NCBI GenBank assembly: GCA_025642075.2
Contig: JAODUO010000868.1
Coordinates: 20,001 to 84,000 of the forward strand
Source: Ridgeia piscesae
Taxonomy: Eukaryota > Annelida > Polychaeta > Sabellida > Siboglinidae
DNA length: 64,000 bases
Direction of reading: 5' to 3'
Shown here: piece after piece, positions 51,801 to 61,298 of the stretch
Layout of the letters: each line of letters begins with the position of its first letter
Position numbering within the stretch: position 1 is the first letter of the stretch
Program-made: the position numbers and the translations under genes
Notes under the pieces: model-generated
Databases searched by the model: none
What the model was told of the DNA's origin: nothing
Seen by the model: the letters and a program-made list of their open reading frames with translations, nothing else

Positions 51801-54800
51801 TTGTAATTTGTTCTCTCACTGAACAAATAACATGATTGAAAACAACATTCGCAATGCTATTTTTTTGTATGTTTGAATAATATGTTTACTGAAAAATATA
51901 GCAGTCATGTTGGCACTTTCAGAGCGGTCAACCTGAACATAGGAACTGCATGCGTAGCTACGAAACTCGAAAGGCAGTACTTTTGAAAACTTATTTAGCG
52001 AGTGATATCAAAGTGCCTATATTATCGTTCATGCGAATTGACTATGAATTCTATGATCTGGCTTGCATTCAGCTGTTTTTTTAGTGTTATGGTCATGTAG
52101 CTTTACCTTATTTGTATGCCTCTGTTCATGCAAACGTGATATATACATTCAAAGTAGGATAACATTAAACTAATAATAATGAATAACAATATCGGACGGC
52201 CTAACTCGCTTGGACCTAGTTAGCGGCTCCATGATCCCATGTACATACCTTCTAGAACGTTAACTGTGATGGACGTTTATGAACAATATCAGTATGTACA
52301 CTGGCGGGAAAATTGGCGGATGTAGAGGTTTGAAATTGGTGGTGTATACAATTTGAAAAACAAGCGGAAATATTGATTAATAAGTATTATTCTTGTGTTA
52401 AGGTTATTCATAAAGTGGTACTGGACATATATTGAGTAGTAGTTTTGGTTAAAGTTTGTTAGTTAACAGTATTTTTGAACATATTAGTATAGTGGGTGAT
52501 AATAGGGTAATCTAGGCTTCCACAAATTGTAAACAAGATTGAACAAATCTCTTTATTTGATATAGTATATAAGAGATAAAGCAATAAGAGTAACAACTAC
52601 ATATGTAAGATAAAACTATGAATAGGTATCATCGTTATTAAAAATAAACAAGCGTTTCAGTAGGAAACCCTTGTTTGTTTATGTCCAACGTTTCCGCTAG
52701 GGAACGGTACCAGTACAGACTAAATTTATTGTTCATGGTAGCATAGGTAGTAAGTTGTTTATAACATAAAGTGTGCTGCAGTTGCTGTACTCAATAAACA
52801 AACAGTCTTTCTAAAGACTAAGTTGGTTTAAACTAAGAGTTGATTTTGACAAATCGTAATATGGCACCTGGCAAGCGGCAAGTGAAGGCAAGGAGGCACT
52901 TGGTGTGTAACCACTGCCACAGCTTGGTGGATTTTCCGTATCGGGGTGCGGAAAAACTTGGTCAGAGACAACGGAGGAAGGGTTTATGTTCCAATGTTTA
53001 GGGTGTTGGAAAGTGGACTGTCTGACAGCAGAGTTAGCTAGGCTAACGGATATTGTGAAGGGGATGCAGAGTGGAGAGAGGGTGATTGCAAGGACAACAA
53101 ATGGAGAAAGAACAACAGGAAACATAACATGCAGGAAGGTGACAGGGGAGAAAGTGACAGTAGAGAAGGAGGGAGGGACAAGGGGACAGGAGATGAGAGA
53201 AGTAGATGCGACAGGAGGTAAGACGAATGGAAGAAAGGAAGTGAGAGGTGATGTGACCAAACGGAAGTCAATAACAAGGACGATGACAGGAAGAAAAGAG
53301 ACCGGAAAGAAAGGAACAACAGAGAAAGCGGCAGGGGGAAAAGTCAGCAACCAGGGAGATGCAAAACGGAGGAGCTACTCTGAAGCAGTGATCCAGGGGG
53401 CATTGAGAACAGAAAGGGTATTTATGGGAGACTCCATTTTGCGAAAGACTGACAGGACATTAAGCAAAGGAGAAGACGTTGTTGTTTGTCTTCCGGGGGG
53501 GCTATGATAGAGCATGTGACTGAACGGGTAGAGAACGTATTGGGGCATGGCCAAGGGGGTCTATATTAGTACATGTAGGGACGAACAATGCAGACAGGGA
53601 TGGAACAACCAGGATAGTAAAGAGATACAGAGAGTTGGTAGAGACACTGAAGAAGACGAGAATTGAACAGATCATACTCTCAGGAATCTTGCCAGTGATG
53701 AGGGGAAGGGGAACAACATTTAGAAATTGCAAGAGGATGGCAATTAACGGACTATTAGAGCAGATGTGTGAAGAAGAAGGAGTTGGATTTGTAGATTTGT
53801 GGGGATATTTTGTTGGTAAAGAAGACATGTTTATGAGAGATGGCCTCCATCTAAGCGGAAAGGGCGCAGCAGTGTTCTCCGAGAACCTTCTTCGATCGAT
53901 GAATAATGGAACAGGTTGCAACTTTTTTAACTAGTTTCGCAGGGGGGATACACAGAGAAGCCACATACTAGAGGCATAGATAAAGATGGCAAAAATACAT
54001 CAGCAAAGAACAGCCTGGAAAGCCCTACGGAATTTGGTTATAAATGTGTTTGTTTAAATGCAAGGAGCATAGTAAACAAAAGAAATGAACTAAACATTAT
54101 GGTAGAAGATATTGACCCTCACATAATAGGTATAACTGAATCTTGGGCCACACCCGATATATCAGATGCCGAATTAGGAATGTTTAGGAAAGATAGATTA
54201 GGAAGAAGGGGAGGCGGAGTTATTTTATATATTAAAGAATCCATCCAAGCTTTTGAAATAAAATTAGAAAAAGAAGCAGAATGTGAAGAAGCTGTCTGGT
54301 GTAACATAGTTACAGGAAACTCAACATTAACTGTTGGGTTAGTGTATCGGAGTCCAAAAATAAGCATGGAAGAGAATGAAAAAATACATAACGCTATCAA
54401 AGAAGTGAGTAAACGGGACTCTATTATTATGGGGGATTTTAACCATGGGCATATACAGTGGACATCTCTACAGAGTACCGGGAGAGAGGATCAAGAGTTT
54501 TTAAATTTAGTACAAGATAGTTTCCTTTCTCAACATGTGTTAGAAGCAACCAGGGACGAGAACGTGTTAGACATACTATTGAGCTCACAGAAGGAATTTG
54601 TTGATAATGTCAAGATATGTGAGCCACTGGGGTGTAGTGATCACAACCAGATACATTTTATCATCAAAGTAAAGGGAGAACGGAATAGAAAAATAAGGTA
54701 CAGGAACAATTTTCACAAAGGAAGGTATAAGGACATGAGGGAATATTTAGCAAAAATAGACTGGAATAACACACTGAAGAATAAAACAGCAACAGAATGC

Positions 54801-57800
54801 TGGAATATTTTAAAGAGTGAAATTGACTGCGTCGTTGACAAATTTGTCCCCTTGAAAAAACAGGGGAAACGGTCAAAGAAGAAACACTTATCGAAGGAAG
54901 CCATTAGAAAAATCAAGTACAAGCAAATGATGTGGAAGACATATAGACATACCGGAAGTGAAGAAGACTATAGCGTTTATAAAGAAGCACTTAATCAAGG
55001 TACAGCTGAAATTAGAAATTCAAAGAGAAGCTACGAACAAAAAAATTGCTTTTAATATAAAACATGACAGCAAGAGTTTTTATGCGTATGTTCCAAGTAA
55101 ACAGAAAGTTCAGGATAAGGTCGGTACTCTAGAAGGTAGTGATGGAAACATAATAACAGAGGGATTCTTAATGGCAGAAAACCTAAATGAGTACTTTAGT
55201 TCGGTGTTTACCAGGGAAGATATTAGTATATTACCAGTACATGAGACTAAGTTCGAAGGGAGAGAGATTTGAAATAATTTAACCCCAACAATGGTAGCTA
55301 TGACAATAAGAGATATGAAGGATAATAAATCACCTGGAGTGGATGGGATTCCTCCCAAATTACTATTGGAAATTGTAGAACAAATCAGCATACCGCTTGC
55401 AACAGTGTTCAAATTGTCATTAGAGGAGGGAATAGTTCCGTTAGAATGGAAAGAAGCAAACATTATATCATTATTTAAAAAAGGTTCGAGAAACAAGTCA
55501 GAGAACTATAGACCAGTGAGTTTAACATCGGTGATTTGCAAACTATTAGAAAGACTAATTAAAGATCACCTGGTTGATTTTCTTGTTAAAAATTAATTGA
55601 TAAACCCATCTCAACATGGGTTTTTAAAAGCGAGGTCATGCTTAACAAATATGTTATGTCTTTTGGAAGATGTCACAAAGTGGCTAGATGAGGGATCACC
55701 AGTAGATATAATCTACTTAGATTAAAAAAGCCTTTGACAAAGTGCCACACCAAGGACTAATACTTAAACTAAAGGCCCATGGCATAGGAAATGGAATGAT
55801 CAACTGGATAGAAAAATGGCTTATTGATAGAAGACAAAGAGTAGTAGTTGATGGGGAGGTTTCAAACTGGAAAGCGGTTTTGAGTGGAGTACCGCAGGGA
55901 TCAGTACTGGGACCTATTTTATTCTTAATATATATCAATGATTTGGATGATGACATAACAAGCAAGGTGTTGAAGTTTGCGGACGACACAAAAGTGTTTA
56001 GGAAAATTAAAAGTGATGCAGATAGACAGCATTTACAAGATGATCTTAATAAGTTGATAGAATGGTCTGAGAAGTGGCAAATGCTGTTTAATTTGGAAAG
56101 TGTAAGTGCCTTCACACAGGACATGGGAATGAAGATGCACAATATACAATGGGTGATACTGTACTAAATACTACCTTAAAGGAAAAGGACTTAGGGTTAA
56201 CTATTAGTGCTGACATGGAAGTATCAGAGCAGTGTGGAATTGCAGCAGCGAAGGGAAACCAAATTCTTGGATTAATTAGGCGAAATATAGTGTACAAAGA
56301 AAAAGAAATAATAATACCGCTGTATAAAACAATAGTTAGGCCTCACTTAGAATATTGTATACAAGCATGGAGGCCATATCGCAAGAAGGATATTGATATG
56401 CTAGAAAGAGTACAAATGAGAGCAACCAAAATGATACCAAAACTCAGGAATATTAGTTATGAAATGCGTCTAAAAGAATGTGGTTTAACAACACTAGAAA
56501 CCAGAAGATTGAGAGGAGATCAGATTGAGGTGTTTAAAATATTGAATGGATATGAAAATATTGACAGAAATATTGTTTTCACAGTCAAGGAAGAAAGAAG
56601 GACTAGAGGACATGGAGTTACATTAGCAAAGAAGCTGTGTAGACTAGATATTAGAAACGTTTCATTTTCACAAAGAACAGTAAACGAATGGAAGAGATTA
56701 TCAGCTGATTGTGTAGGTGCTAGTAGTGTTAAAATATTTAAAAATAAAATCGACATATACCTAAGACGGGCGGGGTATACTTAGATAGATAGGTTGGACT
56801 CTCGATAAGCCAAATGGCTTCCTAGTCCACCTGCCATCTAGAGTTGAATCTCTAGGTGGCAATCTTCTTAAATCTTGTTAAATCTAAATAAGTCATCACG
56901 ACAGACATCGCAATGTGCCTAATGTTACAAGATTTAAATAATTTAGATACAGAAGACTTAATAATATTTACTAACCTTCTTGCGCGCTCTGATGACTTGG
57001 CTACGGCGACGGAAGGATTCGACCGGTAACCCGTTTCGACGACTATCGTTAGTGATTAAATATCGCGCTAATATCGTTTGCACAGCTCCATACTTCGAAA
57101 CTCGACGTCGCCGACGTTTCTGCGGATCTTGACCCAGTATATACGATGAGAAACATCCTATTCGAAGCAACGTTCTTCGAACGGATGTCCTTCTTCGATG
57201 TTCGCGTATGTTACAACATTGTGTTTACAACGGCGATAGCATTGACGCACGTAATCGGACACGTGACTTTAAGGCCGGTTCTGCGTGCTGAGTGGTCAGA
57301 CCACGGACAAACAACAGGAAGAGGCGCATCATGGACGCCTCTATGAAGCCGATGATTTCAGTAAAATTATCCACTTTGGAATTATTTTACTAATAAACCA
57401 CTGACGTTAAAATATAACTATTTGCCTTTTGGTTCGCTTTAATGTATTTGTTAATATATACCTGTTCCTATTCAAGGCAACAGACTCATAGAATGACACA
57501 TTTACGTGAAGGTTATATCGATACGATGGATATGACATTGGCATTATACATTCTATATTTAACTAATAGCGCAGTGGCAACGTCGGACTCTGGTCTAGGA
57601 GAACCCGTATCCAGACCCTGTGCTACCGTGACAAACTCTTGGGAAATGCTTTTCACTTGACTTTGATCCAGTTCACTCCGCTGCTTAAATGAGTACCTGG
57701 CTATAATCGTAGTGGGTATAGAAAAATATATATATATATATATATATATTTCGCGCGTAACAGTAAGGAGAAAAGTGTAAAACAGTTGAGCTTTACCGAC

Positions 57801-58269
57801 AAATGGATACTGTGCAATTAACAGTGTTTACCTAATGTTCTTCATGTGTAATTCGTTGCTTTCTGTCACGCCATTTCTTTTTACACAAAACCATTGCTTT
57901 GTTATTAGAGACTCACAGCGCATCGCTTAAATCTTGACACAATGTTAGGGCGGAAATGAACCCACGAGGGGGTAACGCGAGCATTGATGATCGTAAACGA
58001 ACATTTGCCAAGAGTGCACCGTGCTACAACACTCACCCTTTACGGCAGAATGTCCACATGATGGAAAATATATAACGGCCATATAGTCAGTTTTGTATTG
58101 CATTACCGGTTTTTTATCACGTTATCGCTTAAACGTCAATCTGTATACAACATACCTGATTCGCAATTGACACCCGTATATCCAGTAGGGCAGTTACAAG
58201 TGTAGTTGTTCTTTCCATCACTACATGTCCCATTATTCAGGCAATGTGTTTCTTCGCAGTCGTCAATGT
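26990..58269 (-). CDS. EGF-SEA-EGF transmembrane protein (membrane-mucin-like), 12 exons, partial
   Basis: Cell-surface protein read right to left. Exons: 58156-58269, 45565-45678, 43414-43527, 41262-41375, 37751-37864, 36665-36775 (EGF); 36074-36237 and 34143-34335 (SEA); 33202-33315 (EGF); 31459-31485 and 27713-27757 (linkers); 26990-27085 (transmembrane). All have AG acceptors and GT donors. Phases agree throughout: phase 1 everywhere except the phase 0 junction inside SEA. No stop or frameshift occurs. The order EGF-SEA-EGF-TM is that of MUC13/MUC3/MUC17-type membrane mucins; SEA domains often self-cleave at G-SVVV, and here the site reads GSVRA. The first exons, signal peptide and any mucin region lie right of the window; the cytoplasmic tail and stop were not found. 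Function is inferred from architecture. Confidence 0.82.
27280..27616. repeat. AT/ACAT microsatellite cluster
   Basis: AT runs at 27320-27361, 27430-27490 and 27556-27616 with CATACA stretches between, in the 627 bp intron between the transmembrane and 45 nt exons. 27180-27275 is CA/AAC-rich. Confidence 0.93.
27713..27757 (-). CDS. Linker exon, 45 nt
   Basis: Bounded by TGTTTCCAG and GTAAGT, phase 1-1, encoding [15 protein letters not shown] short hydrophilic juxtamembrane stalk. Called from splice sites and phase only. Confidence 0.6.
27758..28384. other. Intron, no gene seen
   Basis: Unique AT-rich sequence with short AT runs near 28160 and 28305. Confidence 0.5.
28385..30790 (-). mobile_element. 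RTE-clade non-LTR retrotransposon, 5'-truncated
   Basis: Minus strand. It begins inside the endonuclease domain ([10 protein letters not shown], then [10 protein letters not shown], the catalytic SDH), and continues through the [47 protein letters not shown] and [10 protein letters not shown] (catalytic FADD). The C-terminal region ([29 protein letters not shown]) is typical of RTE ORF2. At least four frameshifts split it. The 3' end runs into an (AT)n tail (28386-28444) and the 5' break is also an AT run (30790-30849). It lies in an intron of the EGF-SEA gene, in the same orientation. Confidence 0.92.
28386..28444. repeat. (AT)n tail of the RTE element
   Basis: Pure AT run directly after the last codons of the RTE ORF2; RTE elements commonly end in short tandem repeats. 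Confidence 0.95.
30780..30849. repeat. (CA)n/(AT)n microsatellite
   Basis: Short CACA then a pure AT run at the 5' truncation of the RTE element. Confidence 0.95.
31087..31290. repeat. Degenerate ACAT/ACGT tetranucleotide tract
   Basis: CATACATACGTACGTACATA-type words over about 200 bp, old and interrupted. Confidence 0.85.
31459..31485 (-). CDS. Micro-exon, 27 nt
   Basis: Bounded by CTCTTCTTCAG and GTAAAT, phase 1-1, encoding PVSVPSKK. Pro/Ser-rich linker between the last EGF and the membrane. Short, so supported only by good splice sites and phase. Confidence 0.5.
31500..33190. other. Intron, no gene seen
   Basis: AT-rich intron; no motif-bearing frame. Confidence 0.5.
33202..33315 (-). 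CDS. EGF exon g (membrane-proximal, after SEA)
   Basis: A 114 nt phase 1-1 exon. Cysteine spacing C-x4-C-x5-C-x8-C-x1-C-x8-C; starts TDDCKINPC and ends GYTGVNCEI. The only EGF on the membrane side of SEA, as in membrane mucins. Confidence 0.88.
33466..34128. repeat. Compound CA/CACC/CTCA array with higher-order repeat
   Basis: (CA)n, (CACC)n and (CTCA)n blocks repeat twice in the same order (33466-33736 and 33737-33976), each closing with CACGCATACACA and CTCTCTCACTCTC, then a last (CA)n to 34128. It fills nearly all of the intron between SEA exon 2 and EGF exon g. Long Thr/His/Ser/Leu frames are artefacts. Confidence 0.97.
34143..34335 (-). CDS. SEA domain exon 2
   Basis: A 193 nt exon, phase 0 in and 1 out; acceptor CCCACACAG, donor GTGGGT. 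It starts [10 protein letters not shown] and contains [12 protein letters not shown], the central SEA strand-turn-strand with a GSV cleavage-type motif (GSVRA instead of GSVVV), then [16 protein letters not shown], the usual SEA end. The first half is in the next exon to the right. Confidence 0.85.
34499..34693. repeat. (AT)n microsatellite pair
   Basis: AT runs at 34499-34580 and 34621-34693 around a 40 bp unique spacer, in the SEA intron. Confidence 0.96.
34700..36030. other. SEA intron; one unrecognised open frame (35501-35809, +)
   Basis: A 102-codon plus-strand frame (…[20 protein letters not shown]…) has normal composition but no family I know and no good splice context. Probably an old element fragment. 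Nothing else seen. Confidence 0.3.
36074..36237 (-). CDS. SEA domain exon 1
   Basis: A 164 nt exon, phase 1 in (GGCCAAG acceptor) and 0 out (GTAATC). It encodes [16 protein letters not shown] then [20 protein letters not shown] and [10 protein letters not shown], the N-terminal half of a SEA domain with the Y-x2-L helix before the break. The acceptor is the weakest of the gene. Confidence 0.75.
36665..36775 (-). CDS. EGF exon f
   Basis: A 111 nt phase 1-1 exon, IDNCKYNPC … GYVGVKCD, six canonical cysteines. Its upstream intron (36776-37750) has the SINE-like insertion but not the retrotransposon, so it preserves the older intron form. Confidence 0.88.
37135..37305 (+). repeat. tRNA-derived SINE-like repeat, unit 0
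   Basis: Contains GTGGCGCAGTGGG, close to a pol III box A, then CGTCGGACTC and GAACCCGTAT, a poor box B, then a body with GTACCTAGCTATAATTGTAG. The same block recurs at one place in each EGF intron unit. SINE origin is inferred. Confidence 0.45.
37751..37864 (-). CDS. EGF exon e
   Basis: A 114 nt phase 1-1 exon with [10 protein letters not shown] and a TDGKNKYTC middle, compatible with a calcium-binding-type EGF. Confidence 0.9.
37925..40392 (+). mobile_element. Antisense non-LTR retrotransposon E1
   Basis: Plus strand, opposite to the host gene. It starts inside the endonuclease domain (VPGISDHDI), then a Lys-rich linker ([14 protein letters not shown]), then the RT with [13 protein letters not shown], then [12 protein letters not shown], and a C-terminal [10 protein letters not shown] region. 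Many stops occur before 38940; the RT part is open for about 200 codons (38959-39558). The 3' tail is a TTCAGN hexamer array. Host sequence resumes with ACATGTCA, as in the empty intron. CR1/Jockey-like. Confidence 0.9.
40291..40392. repeat. (TTCAGG)9(TTCAGA)8 hexamer array
   Basis: Seventeen hexamers at the 3' end of E1; E5 has only two TTCAGA units at the same place. Leu/Asn and Glu/Ser/Pro frames are artefacts. Confidence 0.96.
40665..40840 (+). repeat. SINE-like repeat, unit 1
   Basis: Copy of 37135-37305, followed by an AT run at 40842-40868. Confidence 0.45.
41262..41375 (-). CDS. EGF exon d
   Basis: A 114 nt phase 1-1 exon, [15 protein letters not shown] … [12 protein letters not shown]. 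Confidence 0.9.
41436..42429 (+). mobile_element. Antisense retrotransposon E2 (3'-truncated)
   Basis: Same family as E1; linker [14 protein letters not shown] and RT start [12 protein letters not shown] present. It stops before the RT palm at a junction shared with E3. Confidence 0.88.
42430..42772. repeat. GGCGGCC-hairpin repeat, copy 1
   Basis: About 340 bp not found in units 0, 1 or 5. It contains GGCGGCCATTTTCTAAGATG/GCCGCC, a hairpin, and later AAGATGGCGGC, which matches the YY1 consensus. Confidence 0.7.
42795..42965 (+). repeat. SINE-like repeat, unit 2
   Basis: Copy of 37135-37305, with a long AT tail (42966-43020). Confidence 0.45.
43414..43527 (-). CDS. EGF exon c
   Basis: A 114 nt phase 1-1 exon, nearly identical to exon d; differs by CLN for CQN and CRDG for CSDG. 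Confidence 0.9.
43588..44581 (+). mobile_element. Antisense retrotransposon E3 (3'-truncated)
   Basis: Near-identical to E2, including the truncation point. Confidence 0.88.
44582..44926. repeat. GGCGGCC-hairpin repeat, copy 2
   Basis: Near-identical to 42430-42772. Confidence 0.7.
44947..45115 (+). repeat. SINE-like repeat, unit 3
   Basis: Copy of 37135-37305, AT tail 45117-45170. Confidence 0.45.
45565..45678 (-). CDS. EGF exon b
   Basis: A 114 nt phase 1-1 exon; as exon c but with CPIGYTG for CPTGYTG. Confidence 0.9.
45739..45981 (+). mobile_element. Retrotransposon E4, left piece
   Basis: Start of the E family, interrupted at 45982 by another retrotransposon. It resumes at 49319 after loss of about 150 bp. 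Confidence 0.82.
45983..46276 (+). pseudogene. RT palm segment in inverted orientation
   Basis: Open on the plus strand: [40 protein letters not shown], ending CIMF just before the catalytic Asp pair. It lies head-to-head with the C-terminal end of the minus-strand RT at 46283, whose own palm is missing. Confidence 0.85.
46283..48535 (-). pseudogene. Non-LTR retrotransposon ORF2 (endonuclease-RT), palm deleted
   Basis: Minus strand. The endonuclease has [39 protein letters not shown] and [10 protein letters not shown]. Then a linker ([17 protein letters not shown]), RT N-terminus ([38 protein letters not shown]), then a jump to the thumb ([20 protein letters not shown]) and a terminal MGNPELTFL stop at about 46283. 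The RT catalytic domain is absent from this strand. Frameshifts at several places. Confidence 0.88.
48812..48852. repeat. (AT)n(GT)n microsatellite
   Basis: AT run then GTGTGTGT. Confidence 0.93.
48958..49318 (-). pseudogene. Retrotransposon ORF1 fragment
   Basis: Minus strand: [18 protein letters not shown] in one frame, then [20 protein letters not shown] and [13 protein letters not shown] in the next. This is the RRM/C-terminal part of ORF1-type gag-like proteins. It lies 420 bp upstream of ORF2 in the same orientation, so both probably come from one element (45983-49318). Confidence 0.75.
49319..49596 (+). mobile_element. Retrotransposon E4, right piece
   Basis: Resumes the E-family linker ([14 protein letters not shown]) and ends at GTCTTCACCAGAGATG; the rest of E4 is missing. 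Confidence 0.85.
49597..52790. other. Intron segment, no gene recognised
   Basis: Low-copy-looking sequence. A 128-codon minus-strand frame at 50441-50827 starts hydrophobic and carries no known motif; no splice phase ties it to the EGF gene. Confidence 0.4.
52861..53933 (+). pseudogene. CR1 copy B, ORF1 with SGNH-esterase domain
   Basis: ATG at 52861. A Cys/His finger (VCNHCHS … [11 protein letters not shown]) spans a frameshift near 52950, then a basic low-complexity stretch, then an esterase-like domain: [14 protein letters not shown] (nucleophile Ser in GDS), [11 protein letters not shown] and [12 protein letters not shown] (Asp/His). Such esterases occur in ORF1 of CR1-clade elements. 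A second frameshift at about 53505 separates GDS from the rest. Confidence 0.88.
54043..56784 (+). pseudogene. CR1 copy B, ORF2 (endonuclease-reverse transcriptase)
   Basis: Endonuclease motifs [44 protein letters not shown] and [10 protein letters not shown] are all present. The RT follows: [56 protein letters not shown] and FADDTKVF. The C-terminal part is open to 56784. Breaks: an extra A near 55045, a stop near 55263, a Lys-to-stop change near 55594, a lost base near 55725, and a shift near 56105. Copy A (13849-15358) is intact at the 55594 position. Confidence 0.93.
56785..56887 (+). repeat. CR1 copy B 3' UTR and tail
   Basis: Matches 13849-13985 inverted; ends in AATCTTCTTA and AATCTTGTTA units. 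Confidence 0.85.
56888..57436. other. No family recognised
   Basis: A minus-strand basic frame at 56958-57170 ([20 protein letters not shown]) ends at a possible donor GTTAGT; unknown family. Confidence 0.3.
57568..57722 (+). repeat. SINE-like repeat, unit 4
   Basis: Copy of 37135-37305 with a short internal deletion (CGCAGTGGCAACGTCGG), AT run 57725-57748. Confidence 0.45.
58156..58269 (-). CDS. EGF exon a (most upstream seen)
   Basis: A 114 nt phase 1-1 exon, [15 protein letters not shown] … GYTGVNCES. Its phase 1 acceptor means more coding exons lie to the right, outside the window or beyond the Harbinger insertion. Confidence 0.9.
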
Positions 58270-58329
58270 CTGCAAAGTAAAGAATATGTTTGTTTCAGAA
58301 GAGTAACGTATTAGATCAGCACAGAATAC

Positions 58330-60711
58330 AAGTTCCACTAGAGAAAGCAAGTTGTTAGACCTAGTCTTCACTACAAATCCAACAATAGTAACACACTCCG
58401 TATCTGTACCACGGATATCCGACCACGACATAAGAGTCACAGATTTCGACGTACAAATCCAATAACAAAATAAACAACGCAGACAGATCTACCAGTTTAC
58501 TCGCGCTAACTGGGAAACCATTAATTATGACTTGAACACCTTGTCAAATGAAATCAAAACCCAAAACAACACAGGTTCATGCACCGAATCACTGTGGTCA
58601 ACCTTCAAGAATACGCTAACATAATCTATTGACAAACATATCCCATCAAAACTTAGCTCCAGCCGATGCAACCGCCCATGGTTAAAAACAATGTGAAGCT
58701 GCATCGACTACTAAAGCGAGAGAGAAGACTATAAGAAAGCTAAGGAAACAAACAACTGGACAAACTACAAATTCATCCAAAAAACATGTAGGAGAAGTAT
58801 GCGTAAAGCCAAATGGGAATACATCAATAATACCATAACCCAACGACTCCAGACAAACAACTCAAAACCGTTCTGGAAATACATTAAAAGCAGAATACAA
58901 GACAACACAGGAGTAGCCCACCTGAAAAAGAATTGTTCACTGGTGTGTGACAGCAAGGAGAAGGCTGAAATCCTCCTGGACCAGTTCCAGAGTGTCTTCA
59001 CCAGAGGTGGTGGATCTGCCCCCCCCCCCCACACCTTGACCCTCCACTACACCCAATTATAAGTGATATTAACATTAACACAGCCGGAGTATGCACGTTA
59101 CTCAAAGCCGTAAATCCCCACAAAGCATGTAGGCCTGACCAAATCCCCAATCTCATTTTGAAGAATTGTGCTGACACCCTAGCCCCCAGCACTCAGGGAC
59201 ATCGTCCAACGGTCATTGGACACAGCCGTCTTACCCTCAGACTAGCGCACTTCAAACGTGTCGGCCGTCTTCAAAAAAGAAGATAAACACCTACCAGAAA
59301 ACTATCATCACATCTCCCTTACATATGTTACATGTAAAATCCTTGAACACATCATCTACCGCCACCTTATGACTTACCTTGAAGAACACAACATCCTAAC
59401 AGAACTTAACCACGGCTTCATAGCAGGCTTCCTATGTGAAACACAACCTATAAAAACCATGCATGACCTTTTCTCTTCCTTCGACATCGGAACCCACACA
59501 GACAATGCAGTGTTAGATTTTAGCAAGGCATTTGACACCGTTCCCCACTCAAAACTCCTTACAAAATTATCCCATTATGGAATCGGAGGCATAATACTTG
59601 AATGGCTAAACAAATTCCGGACTGGAAGAAAAGTCGTACTCGATAGTAAAATGTCGAGAGAAATACCCGTTGATTCTGGCGTCACACAAGGCACAGTCTT
59701 AGGCCCTTTGCTCTTCCTGTGTCACATAAATGACATACCAACATCTGTCAAATCTCAAGTCCGCCTCTTTGCAGACGATTGCCTATTATACAGGAAAATA
59801 CAGACATTCAACGACCATATTTTGCTACAGAAGGACTTAACGCAACTTGGGAAATGGGCAAATACCTGGGGGATGAATTTCAATACAAACAAATGTCACA
59901 TCCCAAGCATAAGAAAACAAAAAAACACAATTCTTCTATAGTCTAAATAATGAAACTCTGGAAAATGTAACTACCAACCCCTACCTTGGCATCACCATAT
60001 CTAATGACTTAAAGTGGCACTCACATATTTCTACAATAACCAAAAAAGCAAATAACACACTTGGCTTCCTAAGACGAAACATACGCAGATGTCCAATTAA
60101 CAGCAAATGGACAGGATACTTTGCCCCTGTGCGCGCTGTCTTAGAATACGGAGCCATAGTGTGGGACCCATACCTTCGGGGGGACATAGACAAATTAGAA
60201 CAAATCCAACATCGAGCAGCTCGCATCATCACTGGAGACTACCGCTCTACACACCCCGAATCTGTCATAACCATGCTCACCAACCTTAACCTCGACACAT
60301 TAGACAATAGAAGACTCGACCAAAGACTCAAATATATGTACCGAACTGTTAGAGGATCTATACTAGCCCTCCCCACTGAAACACTCTTCAGGCCACAAAA
60401 AACAAACAAAAGACTCATGAAGCCTAAGCACTTCCCAGAACATGTATCCTCATTTTTTGTACAACAACTAACAACCAACAACACCAGATGTTTTATAGTA
60501 CCTACAGCCCGCACTGAACAATTTCAGAATTTGTTTGGTAAAAACAATAGCCGACTGGATCCAACTATACGAGTCGCAGGTCCAGGCTGAAACCATAACT
60601 GATTTCAGTCGCCTGATCTGCGGCCCAAACACTCAATAACATGCGCACACACCCCCCGTCGTATATAATAGCCAATATTGGCTTCTTTCGACGTGTCCCA
60701 TTCAGATTCAG
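58330..60711 (+). mobile_element. Antisense non-LTR retrotransposon E5 (longest RT frame)
   Basis: Same family and insertion point as E1. Linker frame 58799-59060, RT frame 59258-59941 ([52 protein letters not shown]), C-terminal frame 60129-60590. Stops remain near 59282 and 59941. The tail is only two TTCAGA units before the host ACATGTCAC. Confidence 0.92.
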
Positions 60712-61004
60712 ACATGTCACAACTATCAATAATTGTCTTGCATTTACGGTAACAGCAGATACAGTAGACATATTCAAATCCCACTCATTATAAATAAAAA
60801 TGTTACAACATAATTGCAGAATTATTACGAGTCAGAGGGTCTAGTTACACGTTCAATTCAACGCATTTAAACAGTAGCTGGTATTTGTTAGTACATACCT
60901 GTTCCTATTCAAGGCAACAGACTTATAGAATGACACATTTACGTGAAGGTTATATCGATACGATGGATATGACATTGGCATTATAAATTCTATATTTAAC
61001 TAAT

Positions 61005-61036
61005 AGCGCAGTGGCGACGGGGAAGAACGTCGGACT
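61005..61036 (+). repeat. SINE-like repeat, unit 5, interrupted
   Basis: Starts like the other copies but is cut after GTCGGACT by the Harbinger element. Confidence 0.5.
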
Positions 61037-61298
61037 ATGGGGCCAGTTTCATGTAGCCTACTTAGCGGCTACGAGCGTTTACTTAGTGCTAAGAAGGTTA
61101 CCATAGACAATGTTGCGTTTCATGTCCCCTACTTAGACTAGGCAATATACTCTATGTATTACTTAGCCTACGCCACCTAACCCCATTGCGTAAATACACT
61201 AAGTACTTCTTAGACACTTTCAAAATGGCGGCATTACGACCTGTACATCGACTGAATAACTAAGCAAGAAGAGGATTACACCGATTAACCTTTTAGAT

